From Woeseiaceae bacterium (GTDB taxonomy: Bacteria > Pseudomonadota > Gammaproteobacteria > Steroidobacterales > Woeseiaceae), in assembly GCA_028277185.1 (NCBI GenBank), contig JANQGQ010000022.1, positions 124,001 to 188,000 on the forward strand: a stretch of 64,000 nucleotides of DNA, written 5' to 3'. Made by a program: the position numbers and the translations under genes. A model generated the notes under the pieces. The model did not search any database. It had not been told where the DNA came from and worked only from the letters and a program-made list of their open reading frames with translations. Positions 1-9,696 of the stretch are shown here, piece after piece (position 1 is the first letter of the stretch; every line of letters starts with the position of its first letter).

Positions 1-1075
1 TGAGCGCGGTCGTCGCCATGTCCCGCGTCGCCGCGGCAAACGCTCGCCGGGCCGCGGGCAGCAGATCCCCGACCGCCGTGCCATGGAGCGCCGAGATGTG
101 AAAACGCTCCGCGAAATCCAGAAACGGCAGCCGGCGTTCGAGATCGTCCTGCACTTTGCGCCGCGCGTCGGGGGCAAGCCCGTCCCACTTGTTCACGGCG
201 ACCACCAGCGCCCTGCCCCGCTCGACGACGAGGCCAATCAGGCTGACGTCCTGCTCCGTTACGCCCTCCCGCGCGTCGAGCACGGCGATGACCACCTGCG
301 CCTGCTCGATCGCCTGCAGCGCCTTCACGATGCTGAACTTCTCGATCGCCTCATGGACGCGCGCGCGGCGGCGGATGCCCGCGGTATCGATCAGCAAATA
401 CTCGTGGCCGTCGCGCTCGAACGGCACGGCAACGCTGTCGCGCGTCGTGCCCGGCTGATCGTAAACGACGAGACGCTCCTCGCCGAGGAGCCGGTTTATG
501 AGAGTCGACTTGCCGACGTTGGGTCTGCCGACGACGGCAATCCGTAGTTCGCCACCGGCCTCCGGCGGCGTCCCGACCTCCTGCTCCGAATAGGGCTCGA
601 GTACCGCATCCATCAGCGCGGCAATGCGGTCGCCGTGTGCGGCGGATATAGCCACCGGCGGCCCGAGGCCGAGCCCGTGAAACTCGCTGTTGACGATATC
701 GGCGTCGAGCCCTTCGGCCTTGTTGACGGCCAGCCAGACCGAATCCGCGTGCCGGCGCGCGAGTTCCGCGACGTGCTCGTCTGCGGCGGTCAGCCCCTCG
801 CGGCCGTCAACCAGGACGATCGCGACATCGGCTTCCCCGAGCGCGCGGACGGACTGCTCGACCATGCGCTCGTCGATTCCGACTTCGCCACCGGCAACGC
901 CGCCCGTATCGATAACCAGGTAGGGAACCGGGCCCAGCTTGCCGAAGCCGTACTGCCGGTCGCGGGTAAGGCCCGGATAGTCGGCAACCAGAGCGTCGCG
1001 CGAACGCGTCAGGCGATTGAACAGCGTCGACTTGCCAACGTTCGGCCGGCCGATCAGGGCAACTACCGGAAGCAT
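1..1075 (-). CDS. der: Ribosome biogenesis GTPase Der (EngA), 3' end cut by window edge
   Basis: Tandem-GTPase assembly factor for the 50S ribosomal subunit, acting in the cytoplasm. Translating the minus strand from the ATG at 1075 gives [17 protein letters not shown] and, about 180 residues later, a second [10 protein letters not shown]-loop; DTAG/DTGG switch motifs follow each. Two EngA G domains in tandem are diagnostic. About 358 of the usual ~460 residues lie in the window; the end of the second G domain region and the KH-like domain run off at position 1. It is the last gene in view of the hisS-yfgM-bamB-der order, 33 bp downstream of bamB. Confidence 0.96.
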   Translation of the reverse strand, partial: MLPVVALIGRPNVGKSTLFNRLTRSRDALVADYPGLTRDRQYGFGKLGPVPYLVIDTGGVAGGEVGIDERMVEQSVRALGEADVAIVLVDGREGLTAADEHVAELARRHADSVWLAVNKAEGLDADIVNSEFHGLGLGPPVAISAAHGDRIAALMDAVLEPYSEQEVGTPPEAGGELRIAVVGRPNVGKSTLINRLLGEERLVVYDQPGTTRDSVAVPFERDGHEYLLIDTAGIRRRARVHEAIEKFSIVKALQAIEQAQVVIAVLDAREGVTEQDVSLIGLVVERGRALVVAVNKWDGLAPDARRKVQDDLERRLPFLDFAERFHISALHGTAVGDLLPAARRAFAAATRDMATTAL

Positions 1076-1108
1076 GGCGGCTGCACTACGCCTGACCGGA
1101 GCCGGGCG

Positions 1109-2335
1109 TCAGGTGTCCTCTTCGGCGCCGTCTTCCGCGATATCCGGAGCGTCGCGGCGGCGCCGCGGTTCCTCGACCGCGTATGCCGCCAGCACCCCCA
1201 TGTCGCTCTGCACGTAGAGGCGATTGGCGACGACGAGCGGATCGCTGCTGATGGCCTTTTTGCCGAGCCGCGTGCGGCCCACGAGTTCGCCGTCGACGTT
1301 CGAGAAGAAATGCAGATAGCCCTCGAAGTCGCCGGATACGACCGTGGTATAGAACGGCACCGGCAGCGTCGGCCAGCGCCGCAACAGCGCATCCTGGCGC
1401 CATGACTCGGCCCCGGTACGACGCGTGAGCGCGATCACCTCGCCCTGCTCGTTCGTCGTGTAGAGATTGTTCCAGTCCGCGGCCACGCCGACGTAGGTGG
1501 ATATCTCGCGCTGCCAGAGCACCTGACCCGACTCCGCCGCCACCGCGGCAAGCGAACCCTGGTAGCCCGCCGCGTAGATGTCCTGACCGATCACGGCGAG
1601 GCGGCCGTCGATATCCGACAGGCGCTCGAGATCGGAACGCCCTGAGGGGGGCGACAACATCGACTCCCAATCGAGATCGCCCGAGCCCGTATCGACCGAC
1701 ACGAGACGACCGTTGTCGAAACCCGCGATGACGGAACTACCGATCTGCACCGGCGTGGCGCTGCCCCGTAAGGTCAGCGCAGGCGTACTCTGCTCTACGG
1801 TCCAGCGTGGCGTGCCGTCGAACACCGAGACGGCGCGGAGCCGGTTGTCGATGGTCTGGACGATGACGAGATCGTCGTCGATCAGCGGATACGCAAGCGA
1901 CTCGCCGTCGATATCGGCCCGCCAGCGCTCGACGCCGGTTGCCGCCTCGAGGACGATCAGCAATCCGTCCGCCGCCATCACCGCCACGCTGTCCTCGCCG
2001 ACGCCGGGGCCCGCGGTCAGATCGAGCTTCAGATCCGTCCGCCAGAGCCGACTGCCGTTCTCCGGATCGATGGCAACGACATTGCCGTCCGCGCTTGCCG
2101 CATAGATCCGCGTACCGTCGCTTGCAGGCCGAAGCGCGACCCGCAGGAAGTCGGAATCCTTGCCGAGCTTGACCGACCACAGACGCTTGATCGACAGCGA
2201 CGGTTCAAAACGCTCCAGTTCCTTAGGCTCGAGTTCCTTGTCCTTCTTGTTCGAAAACATGCCGCAGCCTGCGAGCAGGCTCAGCGCCAGCGTCAGCGCC
2301 AGCGCGTTCCGGGCGCCGGGGCGCGAATAACTCAC
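1109..2335 (-). CDS. bamB: Outer membrane assembly lipoprotein BamB
   Basis: Accessory lipoprotein of the BAM complex that inserts beta-barrel proteins into the outer membrane. The 408-aa product starts with a lipoprotein signal peptide with lipobox LLAGC (Cys about residue 24). An eight-bladed PQQ-type beta-propeller follows, seen as repeated blades such as GNVVAIDPENGSRLWRTDL and GRLVSVDTGSGDLDWES. The start is a GTG inside a GTGA overlap with the stop of the upstream yfgM-like gene, which implies translational coupling. The C-terminal ~25 residues are charged and probably disordered. Confidence 0.95.
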   Translation of the reverse strand: MSYSRPGARNALALTLALSLLAGCGMFSNKKDKELEPKELERFEPSLSIKRLWSVKLGKDSDFLRVALRPASDGTRIYAASADGNVVAIDPENGSRLWRTDLKLDLTAGPGVGEDSVAVMAADGLLIVLEAATGVERWRADIDGESLAYPLIDDDLVIVQTIDNRLRAVSVFDGTPRWTVEQSTPALTLRGSATPVQIGSSVIAGFDNGRLVSVDTGSGDLDWESMLSPPSGRSDLERLSDIDGRLAVIGQDIYAAGYQGSLAAVAAESGQVLWQREISTYVGVAADWNNLYTTNEQGEVIALTRRTGAESWRQDALLRRWPTLPVPFYTTVVSGDFEGYLHFFSNVDGELVGRTRLGKKAISSDPLVVANRLYVQSDMGVLAAYAVEEPRRRRDAPDIAEDGAEEDT

Positions 2336-3078
2336 TCGCCCGCCTCGCTGTCGTCGCCGGGACCGTCCGCATCCGGACCGGGATCCCCGGCAGCCTCGCT
2401 CCCGGCCTCCGGCTCGGCGGTGGGTTCCTCCACAGCTCCTTCCACGGGCATCGCCTCGGCGACGGTCAGAGGCAGATCGAGCAGCTTGAGCTGGATGAAA
2501 GTCACGTCGGTGGTCTGCCCGTTGTCAGCCAGGGCAAGCGTGTACGCCGCGCGGGCCTCGTCGTAGCGTTCCAGCGCGGTCAGCGCGTCACCCCGGGCCT
2601 CGGCGAAACGCGCCGTGAAACCCATGTTGTCCTGACCATCGAGCAGCGCGAGGACCTCATCGAATTTTTCCTGGTACTGCAGGATCTTTGCAAGCCGCAT
2701 ACGCGCCACGGCAGCCATTGCCTCGCTGTCAGCCTCGGCCATGGCAGCACGCAATACGTTGGCCGCATCCTCGTCGCGGTTGTTGTCCATGTAGACCCGC
2801 GCGACCGCAAGACGCGCCTGAGTCAGGTAGGAACTGCCCGCATGCTCGGCCGCCAGCTCGGCGAGCGTTCTCTCCGCCGCGTCGACATCGCCGTCCGCGA
2901 CGTGGTCGGCCAGCGTATCGTACACCGTCGATGCGGCGATTTCGGAGCCCGCGGTCGCGCCGCGCTGGTACTGCCAGCCGAACAACGCCAGCGCGCCGAT
3001 CACGACACCACCGACCACGTAGTTGCCGTACTCGGACCACCACGCACGAAGTTCCTCAATTTGTTCTTTCTCTTCCAC
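2332..3078 (-). CDS. yfgM: YfgM-like membrane-anchored TPR protein
   Basis: Inner-membrane protein of the YfgM/DUF2133 family; E. coli YfgM works with PpiD at the Sec translocon as a periplasmic chaperone partner. The 248-aa product has a short charged cytoplasmic N-terminus, one membrane segment (about residues 17-36, YVVGGVVIGALALFGW) and periplasmic TPR-like helical repeats. Its Glu/Ala/Gly/Pro-rich tail of ~45 residues is longer than in E. coli and probably disordered. The start is GTG, two bases after the hisS stop; the stop overlaps the bamB GTG. Position between hisS and bamB matches the conserved order. Confidence 0.9.
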   Translation of the reverse strand: MEEKEQIEELRAWWSEYGNYVVGGVVIGALALFGWQYQRGATAGSEIAASTVYDTLADHVADGDVDAAERTLAELAAEHAGSSYLTQARLAVARVYMDNNRDEDAANVLRAAMAEADSEAMAAVARMRLAKILQYQEKFDEVLALLDGQDNMGFTARFAEARGDALTALERYDEARAAYTLALADNGQTTDVTFIQLKLLDLPLTVAEAMPVEGAVEEPTAEPEAGSEAAGDPGPDADGPGDDSEAGE

Positions 3079-3080
3079 GA

Positions 3081-4358
3081 TTACGTTCTACCCAGTTTCT
3101 GCGCCAGCACCTGTGCCAGCTCGTCAAACGCAACAGAGACTTGGTCGTCCTTGCTGCGCAAAGGTTTCAATCCGATCGCCGATTCGGCCAGCTCGCTCTC
3201 CCCGAGCACCAGCGCATAGTCCGCACCGCTCCGGTCAGCCCGCTTCATCTGCGCCTTGAAGCTTCCGCCCCCTAAGTTCAGTTCAACCCCCAGATCCGGC
3301 ATCGCATCGCGCAGCGACTCGGCGATGACCATCGCCTTCTCCAGGGTACCCTCGCCAAGCGCCGCGACATAGACGTCAGGGTCCACCGCCGGAGCTTTGC
3401 CGCCGCAGGTCTCGTACAGCGCGACGAAGCGCTCGATCCCCATCGCCCAGCCGATCGCGGGCGTCGGCCGGCCGCCGAGCTTCTCCACCAGCCCGTCGTA
3501 GCGGCCGCCGGAGCATACAGCGCCCTGCGAACCCAGGGCATCGGTCACCCACTCGAAAACGGTACGACTGTAGTAGTCGAGGCCCCGCACGAGCCGCGGG
3601 TTCACGGTGTACGCGACATCCGCCGCGTCCAGGAGCCGGCGGAGCTCGTCGAAGTGTTGCCGGGACGCGTCATCCAGATAGTCGAGCATGACCGGCGCCG
3701 CGGCAATGAGATCCTGCATCGCGGGATTCTTGCTGTCGAGTATACGCAGCGGATTGCTGTCGAGCCGCCGCAGGCTGTCCTCGTCGAGTTCGCTCTTTGC
3801 GCGTTCGAAGTATTCCACGAGCGCGTCGCGGTACGTTGCCCGTGCTTCCGGCGCGCCCAGCGAATTGATCTCCAGCGTGAGCCGGGAGATGCCGAGTTCG
3901 GCCCAGATCCGCGCGCTCATGACGATGAGTTCGGCGTCGACGTCCGGCCCCTCGAATCCCAACGCCTCCACGTCGAACTGGTAGAACTGCCGGTACCGGC
4001 CTTTCTGCGGTTTCTCGTAGCGGAACATCGGACCAGCCGTCCAGAGCTTCTGTCGCTGATTGTGCAAAAGCCCGTTGGTGATCCCCGCCCGCACCATGCC
4101 GGCGGTCGCCTCCGGTCTCAGCGTCAGACTCTCGCCGTTGCGGTCTTCGAAGGTATACATCTCCTTCTCGACGATGTCGGTCACTTCGCCGATCGAGCGG
4201 CGGAACAGTTCGGTGTACTCGACGATCGGCAGGCGTATCTCCCGATAGCCGTAACGCTCGGCGATTCCCGTAACGACGCTCTCGAGGTACCGCCAGGTAC
4301 CCGACACGTCCGGCAGTACGTCGTTCATGCCGCGGATGGCTTTGGGGCCTTTGGCCAT
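3081..4358 (-). CDS. hisS: Histidine--tRNA ligase
   Basis: Class II aminoacyl-tRNA synthetase charging tRNA-His. The 425-aa length is normal. Motif 2 lies near [18 protein letters not shown], the histidine-A signature is [12 protein letters not shown], motif 3 is around the [13 protein letters not shown] segment and GIERF, and the C-terminal anticodon-binding domain covers about residues 330-425. It lies between rodZ and yfgM. In Pseudomonas and E. coli ispG usually sits between rodZ and hisS; here only 17 bp separate them and ispG is absent. Confidence 0.97.
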   Translation of the reverse strand: MAKGPKAIRGMNDVLPDVSGTWRYLESVVTGIAERYGYREIRLPIVEYTELFRRSIGEVTDIVEKEMYTFEDRNGESLTLRPEATAGMVRAGITNGLLHNQRQKLWTAGPMFRYEKPQKGRYRQFYQFDVEALGFEGPDVDAELIVMSARIWAELGISRLTLEINSLGAPEARATYRDALVEYFERAKSELDEDSLRRLDSNPLRILDSKNPAMQDLIAAAPVMLDYLDDASRQHFDELRRLLDAADVAYTVNPRLVRGLDYYSRTVFEWVTDALGSQGAVCSGGRYDGLVEKLGGRPTPAIGWAMGIERFVALYETCGGKAPAVDPDVYVAALGEGTLEKAMVIAESLRDAMPDLGVELNLGGGSFKAQMKRADRSGADYALVLGESELAESAIGLKPLRSKDDQVSVAFDELAQVLAQKLGRT

Positions 4359-4375
4359 TTACGGTTCTCGTCGAA

Positions 4376-5248
4376 TCAGGGCAAGGTAAGGCGCGCGGTG
4401 CGGCCGCGGCGGTCGGCGGCGCCGATTGCATAGACTTCGCCGTTGACATGGATGTCGACGTTGTCCGCGCTGCCGAGCAACACCGACAGCGGCGGCGCGC
4501 CCTCGACGTCGACGGTCGTGCCCGCACGCCCGAGCTCGAAGTAGAGGCGTTGTCCGGACGCGTCCGTGATTTCGGTCCAGCAGTCCTCGCCGAAACTCAG
4601 CGTGACCCGTATCGATTCCGGGTCGACCGCGGCTGCCGGCGCAGACTCGACGGGTACGACTTCCGGCAGGCGCTCGTCGGCGGAACCGGCGTCCGTAACG
4701 GTCTCCACGGGTTCCGACACGGGTTCCGACGCATCCACCGACACACCCTCGAACACCGCTTCGGACAAGTCCTCTCCGGCCTCCGCCGGGACCGGCGCGG
4801 ACGCGGGCGGCGCCTCGGTAACACCGGATCCGGCGCGCCCGGAGGTAAACCACCAGAAGGCGAATATCAGGGCCAGCGCGACAAGGACGACCGCTATCCA
4901 GGGCCCCGGGGACAGTTCGTTGCCCGGCCGGCGACGTTTTCCGACGACAGGCGGCATGCCGTCGCTGCGCGTCAGCTCGTAGTAGTCGCCCAGGACCTCG
5001 CGTTCGTCGACACCGACGAGCTCCGAGTACTTGCGTAAGTGTCCCTTGGCGAAGACCGGTGCGCCCAGAGTCGCGAAGTCGTTCGCCTCGAGCGCGCGCA
5101 CCTTGTGCTCGTCGAGGTGCAGCTCCTTGGCGATCTCGAGCAGGCTGATCTGCTGCTCCTCTCGCGCCGCGCGCAATCGCTCGCCGCCGAGAGGCCCCGG
5201 GTCCTCGGTCGCCTCGCTGTCGTCCTCGTTGCGGGTGTCTTCGGTCAT
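4376..5248 (-). CDS. rodZ: Cytoskeletal cell-shape protein RodZ
   Basis: Bitopic membrane protein linking MreB filaments to the elongation machinery and keeping rod shape. The 290 residues hold an N-terminal xre-type helix-turn-helix (about 21-90, GERLRAAREEQQISLLEIAK), a basic juxtamembrane stretch (GKRRRPGN), one membrane helix (about 117-134), a Pro/Ala/Glu/Val linker and a C-terminal periplasmic DUF4115 beta domain (about 205-290). Downstream of pilW in the same direction, as in pseudomonads. Start ATG at 5248 gives an acidic leader before the HTH; a shorter start is possible. Confidence 0.92.
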   Translation of the reverse strand: MTEDTRNEDDSEATEDPGPLGGERLRAAREEQQISLLEIAKELHLDEHKVRALEANDFATLGAPVFAKGHLRKYSELVGVDEREVLGDYYELTRSDGMPPVVGKRRRPGNELSPGPWIAVVLVALALIFAFWWFTSGRAGSGVTEAPPASAPVPAEAGEDLSEAVFEGVSVDASEPVSEPVETVTDAGSADERLPEVVPVESAPAAAVDPESIRVTLSFGEDCWTEITDASGQRLYFELGRAGTTVDVEGAPPLSVLLGSADNVDIHVNGEVYAIGAADRRGRTARLTLP

Positions 5249-5287
5249 CGGGCTGGGTGGTTGCGGGCAGAGGCCGTTTCGACGACG

Positions 5288-6046
5288 TCAGTTGAGCGCC
5301 GCGATGCGGCGCGTTTCCGGCGCGTCCGGAAACTCTTCCCTAAGCTGGCTGAAGTACTCCTCTCGTGCCCGGTCGTCGCCGAGACGCGTTTCGATCTCCC
5401 AGCCCAGCGCAAGCACGCCGGCCGAAGCGTCGTTCGTCGCGAGGAAGCGTTGCAGGAAAGCCCGGGAACTCAGGTAGTCCGTCGCCGAGAACTTCAGGAG
5501 GCTCATCTGCAGTAGCGCCTCGCCGTAGTTGCGATTCCGCTCCAGCGCCTTGCGGAAGTAGTTTTCCGCTGCCTCGGCGTCCGTCTGCGCCATACAAACG
5601 CCGGCGTTCGTCAGCGTGACCTCGGCGTAGTCGTTTTCGGGCGAACTGATGGCGCGCTCGAAGTAGCGCGCGGCTTCGTCCTGCCGGCCGCGGCGACACA
5701 GGTACACGGCGTAGGTGTTCAGAGTCTGAAAGTCCCGCGGCGCAACCCGAACGGCGGACTCGTACGACTCCTCGGCCAGTACGTCATTGCCCATGGCCTC
5801 ATAGGTAAGCGCAAGCGTCGTCCACGTCAGCGCCCGGTTCGGGTCGAACTCGAGCGACTGCTTGAGGCGATCGCGCGCGACCTCGTAGTTCCCGTTGCGA
5901 TAGTACTGGGCGCCCAGGGTGTAGTGCGACTGCGCGGCGTTGGCCGGATCCAGCTTCGGCTTCTCCGGCCCGGATGTGGTCGATACGCAGCCGGCGAGAC
6001 TCACTGCCAGCCACGCAAGCAAAATGCCCCCGATTTTCGCTTTCAC
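5288..6046 (-). CDS. pilW: Type IV pilus biogenesis/stability lipoprotein PilW (PilF)
   Basis: Pilotin-like TPR lipoprotein that helps the PilQ secretin assemble in the outer membrane. The 252-aa product has a lipoprotein signal with SLAGC (Cys about residue 20) and six or so TPR units, for example [20 protein letters not shown] and [20 protein letters not shown]. The start codon is GTG, overlapping the rlmN stop in a GTGA, so the two genes are probably translationally coupled. The rlmN-pilW-rodZ order is conserved in gammaproteobacteria and supports the assignment. No other pilus gene lies in the window. Confidence 0.9.
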   Translation of the reverse strand: MKAKIGGILLAWLAVSLAGCVSTTSGPEKPKLDPANAAQSHYTLGAQYYRNGNYEVARDRLKQSLEFDPNRALTWTTLALTYEAMGNDVLAEESYESAVRVAPRDFQTLNTYAVYLCRRGRQDEAARYFERAISSPENDYAEVTLTNAGVCMAQTDAEAAENYFRKALERNRNYGEALLQMSLLKFSATDYLSSRAFLQRFLATNDASAGVLALGWEIETRLGDDRAREEYFSQLREEFPDAPETRRIAALN

Positions 6047-7185
6047 ACTGTTGCCCTGTTCCTGCTGGCGCCGGACCGCCGGTCCGGCGATTTCGAAATC
6101 GTCCGCTCCCCGAGACGCCGCTGCACCCGGTCGCTCACCCGGCCGGCAAGCTGCCCGCAGGCGGCGTCGATGTCATCGCCCCGCGTTCGGCGCGTCGTCG
6201 CGATCAGATTATGCCGGCGCAGCCGCTGTTGGAAGTGCCGGATCGTGTCCGCCGACGAGCGCTCGTACTCGGTTCCCGGGAACGGATTGAACGGAATCAG
6301 GTTGATCTTGGCCGGTTTGCCCTTGAGCAGGCGGACGAGCCCCTCGGCATACTCCGGCGCATCGTTGACCCCGCGAAGCATCACGTACTCGAAGGTGATG
6401 TAGCGATTCGTGTGCTGAGCCGCATACCGCCAGCAGGCGTCGAGCAGCTCCCCGATCGGATGCAGGCGGTTGATCGGCACGAGCACGTCGCGCAGTTCGT
6501 CGGTCGGCGCGTGCAGCGAGACGGCAAGCGAGACGTTGCAGTCCGCGGCCAGCCGGTCGATGTGCGGCACGATACCTGACGTGCTGACCGTGACGCGGCG
6601 CCGCGACAGGCCGAACGCCCAGTCCGACAGCAGCACTTCGAGCGCGGGCTTCACGGCGCGGTAGTTGGCCAGCGGCTCGCCCATGCCCATGAACACGACG
6701 TTCGTAATGGCTGACTCACCGTTCGGCCGTGGCGACAGCACCTGCCGCGCATGCCATACCTGGCCCACGATCTCGGCCGCGGTCAGATTGCGGTTGAAAC
6801 CCTGATGCCCGGTCGCGCAGAACGAACAGTCGAGCGCGCAGCCTACCTGAGAGGAGATGCATAGCGTGCCCCGGGACGGCTCCGGTATGTACACAGCCTC
6901 TATCGCCTGGCCGTTGCCGCTGGCGAACAGCCATTTGATCGTGCCGTCGGCGGAATCGTGCTGCGACTGGACCACGGGCAACCCGATCGTGGCCATATCG
7001 TCGAGCTTCGCGCGAAGCCCCTTCGACAGGTCGGTCATCGCGTCGAACGACGTCACGCCGCGCTGATAAACCCACTGCATCAGCTGCCGGGCGCGAAAGG
7101 GTTTCTCGCCGCGCGCCGCGAACCAGTCCTCGAGCTCGCGCTGCGGCAGCCCGAGGAGATTCGTCTTGTCGCCGGCGGCTGACAT
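6043..7185 (-). CDS. rlmN: 23S rRNA (A2503-C2)/tRNA (A37-C2) methyltransferase RlmN
   Basis: Radical-SAM enzyme methylating C2 of A2503 in 23S rRNA and A37 in some tRNAs. The 380-aa product carries the iron-sulfur motif as GCALDCSFC (Cys 116, 120, 123) and the GEPLANY segment. The C-terminal resolving cysteine lies at about 343 ([10 protein letters not shown]). The last ~35 residues are basic and extend past the usual end. The start is ATG at 7185, five bases after the ndk stop. Confidence 0.96.
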   Translation of the reverse strand: MSAAGDKTNLLGLPQRELEDWFAARGEKPFRARQLMQWVYQRGVTSFDAMTDLSKGLRAKLDDMATIGLPVVQSQHDSADGTIKWLFASGNGQAIEAVYIPEPSRGTLCISSQVGCALDCSFCATGHQGFNRNLTAAEIVGQVWHARQVLSPRPNGESAITNVVFMGMGEPLANYRAVKPALEVLLSDWAFGLSRRRVTVSTSGIVPHIDRLAADCNVSLAVSLHAPTDELRDVLVPINRLHPIGELLDACWRYAAQHTNRYITFEYVMLRGVNDAPEYAEGLVRLLKGKPAKINLIPFNPFPGTEYERSSADTIRHFQQRLRRHNLIATTRRTRGDDIDAACGQLAGRVSDRVQRRLGERTISKSPDRRSGASRNRATV

Positions 7186-7190
7186 GCGGC

Positions 7191-7622
7191 TCAGCGTGTC
7201 CGCGGACAGACGCCGTCGTCGCCGAAGAAGAACGCGATCTCGTTCGCCGCCGTATCGGGCCCGTCGGAGCCGTGCACGACGTTTTCCTCGATGCTGGCGG
7301 CAAAGTCCTTGCGAATCGTGCCCGGATCCGCGTCCGCGGGATTCGTCGCGCCCATGATCTCCCGGTTTTTCGCAATGGCCGACTCACCCTTCAGTACCTG
7401 CACGAGCACCGGACCCGAAGTCATGTAGCTGACGAGGTCATTGAAAAAGGGGCGTTCGCGATGAACGGCATAGAAACCCTCAGCCTGCCCCTTGTCGAGG
7501 TGCAGCATGCGGGCAGCGACGATTTCGAGGCCCGCTTTCTCGAAGCGGCCAAGGATTTCGCCAATCAGGTTCTTTTCCACGCCATCCGGCTTGATGATGG
7601 AGAGCGTCTGCTCAACGGCCAT
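7191..7622 (-). CDS. ndk: Nucleoside diphosphate kinase
   Basis: Transfers the terminal phosphate between nucleoside di- and triphosphates through a phospho-histidine. The ATG at 7622 gives 143 residues, the normal family length, starting [15 protein letters not shown]; an upstream in-frame extension has no family resemblance and is not used. The active-site histidine is His117 in [12 protein letters not shown]. The A-type Fe-S carrier gene lies upstream and rlmN downstream, the order seen in Pseudomonas. Confidence 0.97.
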   Translation of the reverse strand: MAVEQTLSIIKPDGVEKNLIGEILGRFEKAGLEIVAARMLHLDKGQAEGFYAVHRERPFFNDLVSYMTSGPVLVQVLKGESAIAKNREIMGATNPADADPGTIRKDFAASIEENVVHGSDGPDTAANEIAFFFGDDGVCPRTR

Positions 7623-7783
7623 TACGGTTCCTTGTAACAATTGAAGATGTAGCGATACGAAGATGAAACACCAAAACCGCCGGCGCAACCGCAAACTCGG
7701 CTGCCCGGCAGGCATAAACCCCTAATTTTACGCTGAATCGACTAGAGCGGGAAGCGCCGCGACCAACTATCTCGAGACCGCTT

Positions 7784-8107
7784 CTATACGTTGAAGCTCT
7801 CGCCGCAGCCGCACTCGCCGGTGACGTTCGGGTTACGGAAGCTGAACGCCTCGTTGAGGCCGTTTTTGACGAAATCGACTTCCGTGCCGTCGACCAGCGG
7901 CAGGGCCTGGGCGTCGACGACGACAGTCACCCCTTTATCCTCGAACACGATGTCGTCGGCCGCCACGGACTCGGCGTAGTTGACGACATAGGAATAACCG
8001 GAGCAGCCGGTCTTCTTGATACCGAGCCGCAGGCCGACACCGTCGCCGCGCTGGGTCAGGTACTGCCGTACGCGTCCGGCAGCGGACTCTGTGAGCGATA
8101 TTGCCAT
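7784..8107 (-). CDS. iscA: A-type iron-sulfur carrier protein (IscA/ErpA family)
   Basis: HesB-fold carrier that delivers Fe-S clusters to apoproteins. The 107-aa product has the three conserved cysteines: Cys35 in KKTGCSGYSY, and Cys99/Cys101 in TGECGCGESF. Start ATG at 8107. It follows an IscU-like gene and a cysteine desulfurase gene, so IscA is preferred over ErpA, although sequence alone hardly separates them. The hscB, hscA, fdx and iscX genes normally found between iscA and ndk are missing; about 160 bp without a gene separate it from ndk. Confidence 0.9.
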   Translation of the reverse strand: MAISLTESAAGRVRQYLTQRGDGVGLRLGIKKTGCSGYSYVVNYAESVAADDIVFEDKGVTVVVDAQALPLVDGTEVDFVKNGLNEAFSFRNPNVTGECGCGESFNV

Positions 8108-8136
8108 GGTTGCCTCGTTGCTCCGTTCGATGGGGT

Positions 8137-8520
8137 TCAGGTCGCTGCCGGCCCGGCGATTCTTTGAGCCAGCAGGCGGACCGCGTCTTCGAGCACTAGT
8201 ATACGACCCGTCTTCGCGACAGGTACAGACAGAGTTTGCATTATGTCCGCGGGGCGGACGTCCCCGAGAGCGGCGACCGGCCGCCCTTCGAGCCGCCGGC
8301 ACAGCCATTCGCAGGCCGCGAGGACGTGCGGGCAGCCGCGGGCTCTGAAGCTCAGCGTCTCCAGAATACCGTCCGCGACGACCGCGTTGAGCCGCAGGCT
8401 GACGCCCTGCCCCTCGCAATAGACGCTCGCGGCCCCGGAAGGTTCACCGGGGCAGGCGGCCGCGTGATCGAGCGCCGTGAAGAGCGTCCGCACCATGCCG
8501 CCATAGGGATCGTCGCTCAT
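8137..8520 (-). CDS. Divergent IscU-like Fe-S scaffold lacking the His-Cys ligand pair
   Basis: A 127-aa protein aligning along its length with the IscU/NifU N-terminal fold. Cys35 (SVYCEGQG) and Cys63 (RARGCPHVLAACEWL) match the first two cluster-ligand cysteines of E. coli IscU. The position of the His105-Cys106 pair reads Thr104-Gly105 (VAKTGRILVLEDAV), so the third cysteine and the histidine are gone. Extra cysteines occur at about 23, 70 and 74. The HscA-binding LPPVK motif is reduced to LSVPVAK, consistent with the absence of hscA nearby. It sits between iscS and iscA. It may be a carrier or desulfurase partner rather than a classical scaffold. Confidence 0.75.
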   Translation of the reverse strand: MSDDPYGGMVRTLFTALDHAAACPGEPSGAASVYCEGQGVSLRLNAVVADGILETLSFRARGCPHVLAACEWLCRRLEGRPVAALGDVRPADIMQTLSVPVAKTGRILVLEDAVRLLAQRIAGPAAT

Positions 8521-8529
8521 CGGCAGAGC

Positions 8530-9696
8530 CTACGCCGCCTCCGGCAGCAGGCCGCGAAGACGCGTGACGGCGTCGCGGTAGGACTCGATCGCGGCGTCGA
8601 CGTCCCGCTTGCTCGTGGGCCGCCCGAAGCTGAAGCGAATTGCGCTCTCGGCGAGTTCGTCGGACCGGCCCATCGAACGCAATACCGCCGAGGGCTCGCC
8701 GCTTTGCGAGTTGCAGGCCGAACCCGTGGACACATGGAGCGGTTCGAGGGCAAGCAGCAGGCTCTCGCCGTCCAGACCGCCGGCGCTCACGTTGAGTATG
8801 CCCGGGTAGCTTGCGTCGGCCTCGCCGTTGCGGACGACACCGGGCACGGACTCGATACCGCGCCACAGCCGGTCCCGGAGCTCCCACAGGTGCGTGTAGT
8901 CGTCCAGCAGCGACCCGCCGGCAATCGCAGCGGCGCGGCCGAAGCCCGCGATCAGGTGCACGGGCAGCGTCCCGGGCCGCAGCCGCCCCTGCTGGGCGCC
9001 GCCGAAAAGCAGCGGCTCGAGGCTGAGGTCGTCGCACCTGGCGACGTAGAGCGCGCCGATGCCCTGAGGCCCGTAGATCTTGTGCGCGGTCATCGACAGC
9101 AGGTCGACGTCGAGCGCCGCGACATCGATCGCGATCTTCCCGAGCGCCTGCGCAGCATCGACGTGGAACGGGACCCCGCGCTCCCGGCAGAGCCGGCCGA
9201 TCGCCGCAATATCCTGCACGACCCCGGTTTCATTGTTGGCGAACATGATCGAAACGAGCTGTGAGTCGTCGTCGATCGCGGCGTCGAGCCGCTCGATCGG
9301 CAGCAGACCGCCCGGCTCGGGCTCGAGCCAGGTGACGCGCCACCCCTCTCTCCCGAGCGCCTTCGCGACGTCGGTGACGGCTTTGTGCTCCGTAGGCATC
9401 GTGATCAGGTGCCGGCCGCGATGCTCACGAGCCCGCAGAACGCCCTGGATCGCGAGGTTGTTGGACTCGGTCGCACCGGATGTCCACACGAGTCGCCGCG
9501 GGTCGCAGTTGATGAGGCGGGCGAGTTCCCCGGCGGCGTGCTCCACTACCCTTGCGCTGGCCCGGCCTGCCGCGTGCAATGCCGACGGATTTGCGAAGTT
9601 TCCCGCCTCGCCCATGCAGGCCAGCATGGTCTCTACGACGCGCGGATCGACCGGCGTCGTCGCCGCGTAGTCGAGGTAAATGCCGCTGTCGCTCAC
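8530..9696 (-). CDS. iscS: Cysteine desulfurase (IscS/NifS family)
   Basis: PLP enzyme converting cysteine to alanine and passing persulfide sulfur to Fe-S and thio-cofactor assembly. The GTG at 9696 gives 388 residues beginning VSDSGIYLDYAATTPVDP, and it overlaps the trmJ stop (GTGA), which decides this start over a much longer reading frame running into trmJ. The PLP lysine is in SMTAHKIYGPQG; the persulfide cysteine is in STGSACNSQSGEPS. It resembles IscS-like group I enzymes, somewhat shorter than E. coli IscS (404 aa). No iscR gene is present upstream. Confidence 0.93.
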   Translation of the reverse strand: MSDSGIYLDYAATTPVDPRVVETMLACMGEAGNFANPSALHAAGRASARVVEHAAGELARLINCDPRRLVWTSGATESNNLAIQGVLRAREHRGRHLITMPTEHKAVTDVAKALGREGWRVTWLEPEPGGLLPIERLDAAIDDDSQLVSIMFANNETGVVQDIAAIGRLCRERGVPFHVDAAQALGKIAIDVAALDVDLLSMTAHKIYGPQGIGALYVARCDDLSLEPLLFGGAQQGRLRPGTLPVHLIAGFGRAAAIAGGSLLDDYTHLWELRDRLWRGIESVPGVVRNGEADASYPGILNVSAGGLDGESLLLALEPLHVSTGSACNSQSGEPSAVLRSMGRSDELAESAIRFSFGRPTSKRDVDAAIESYRDAVTRLRGLLPEAA

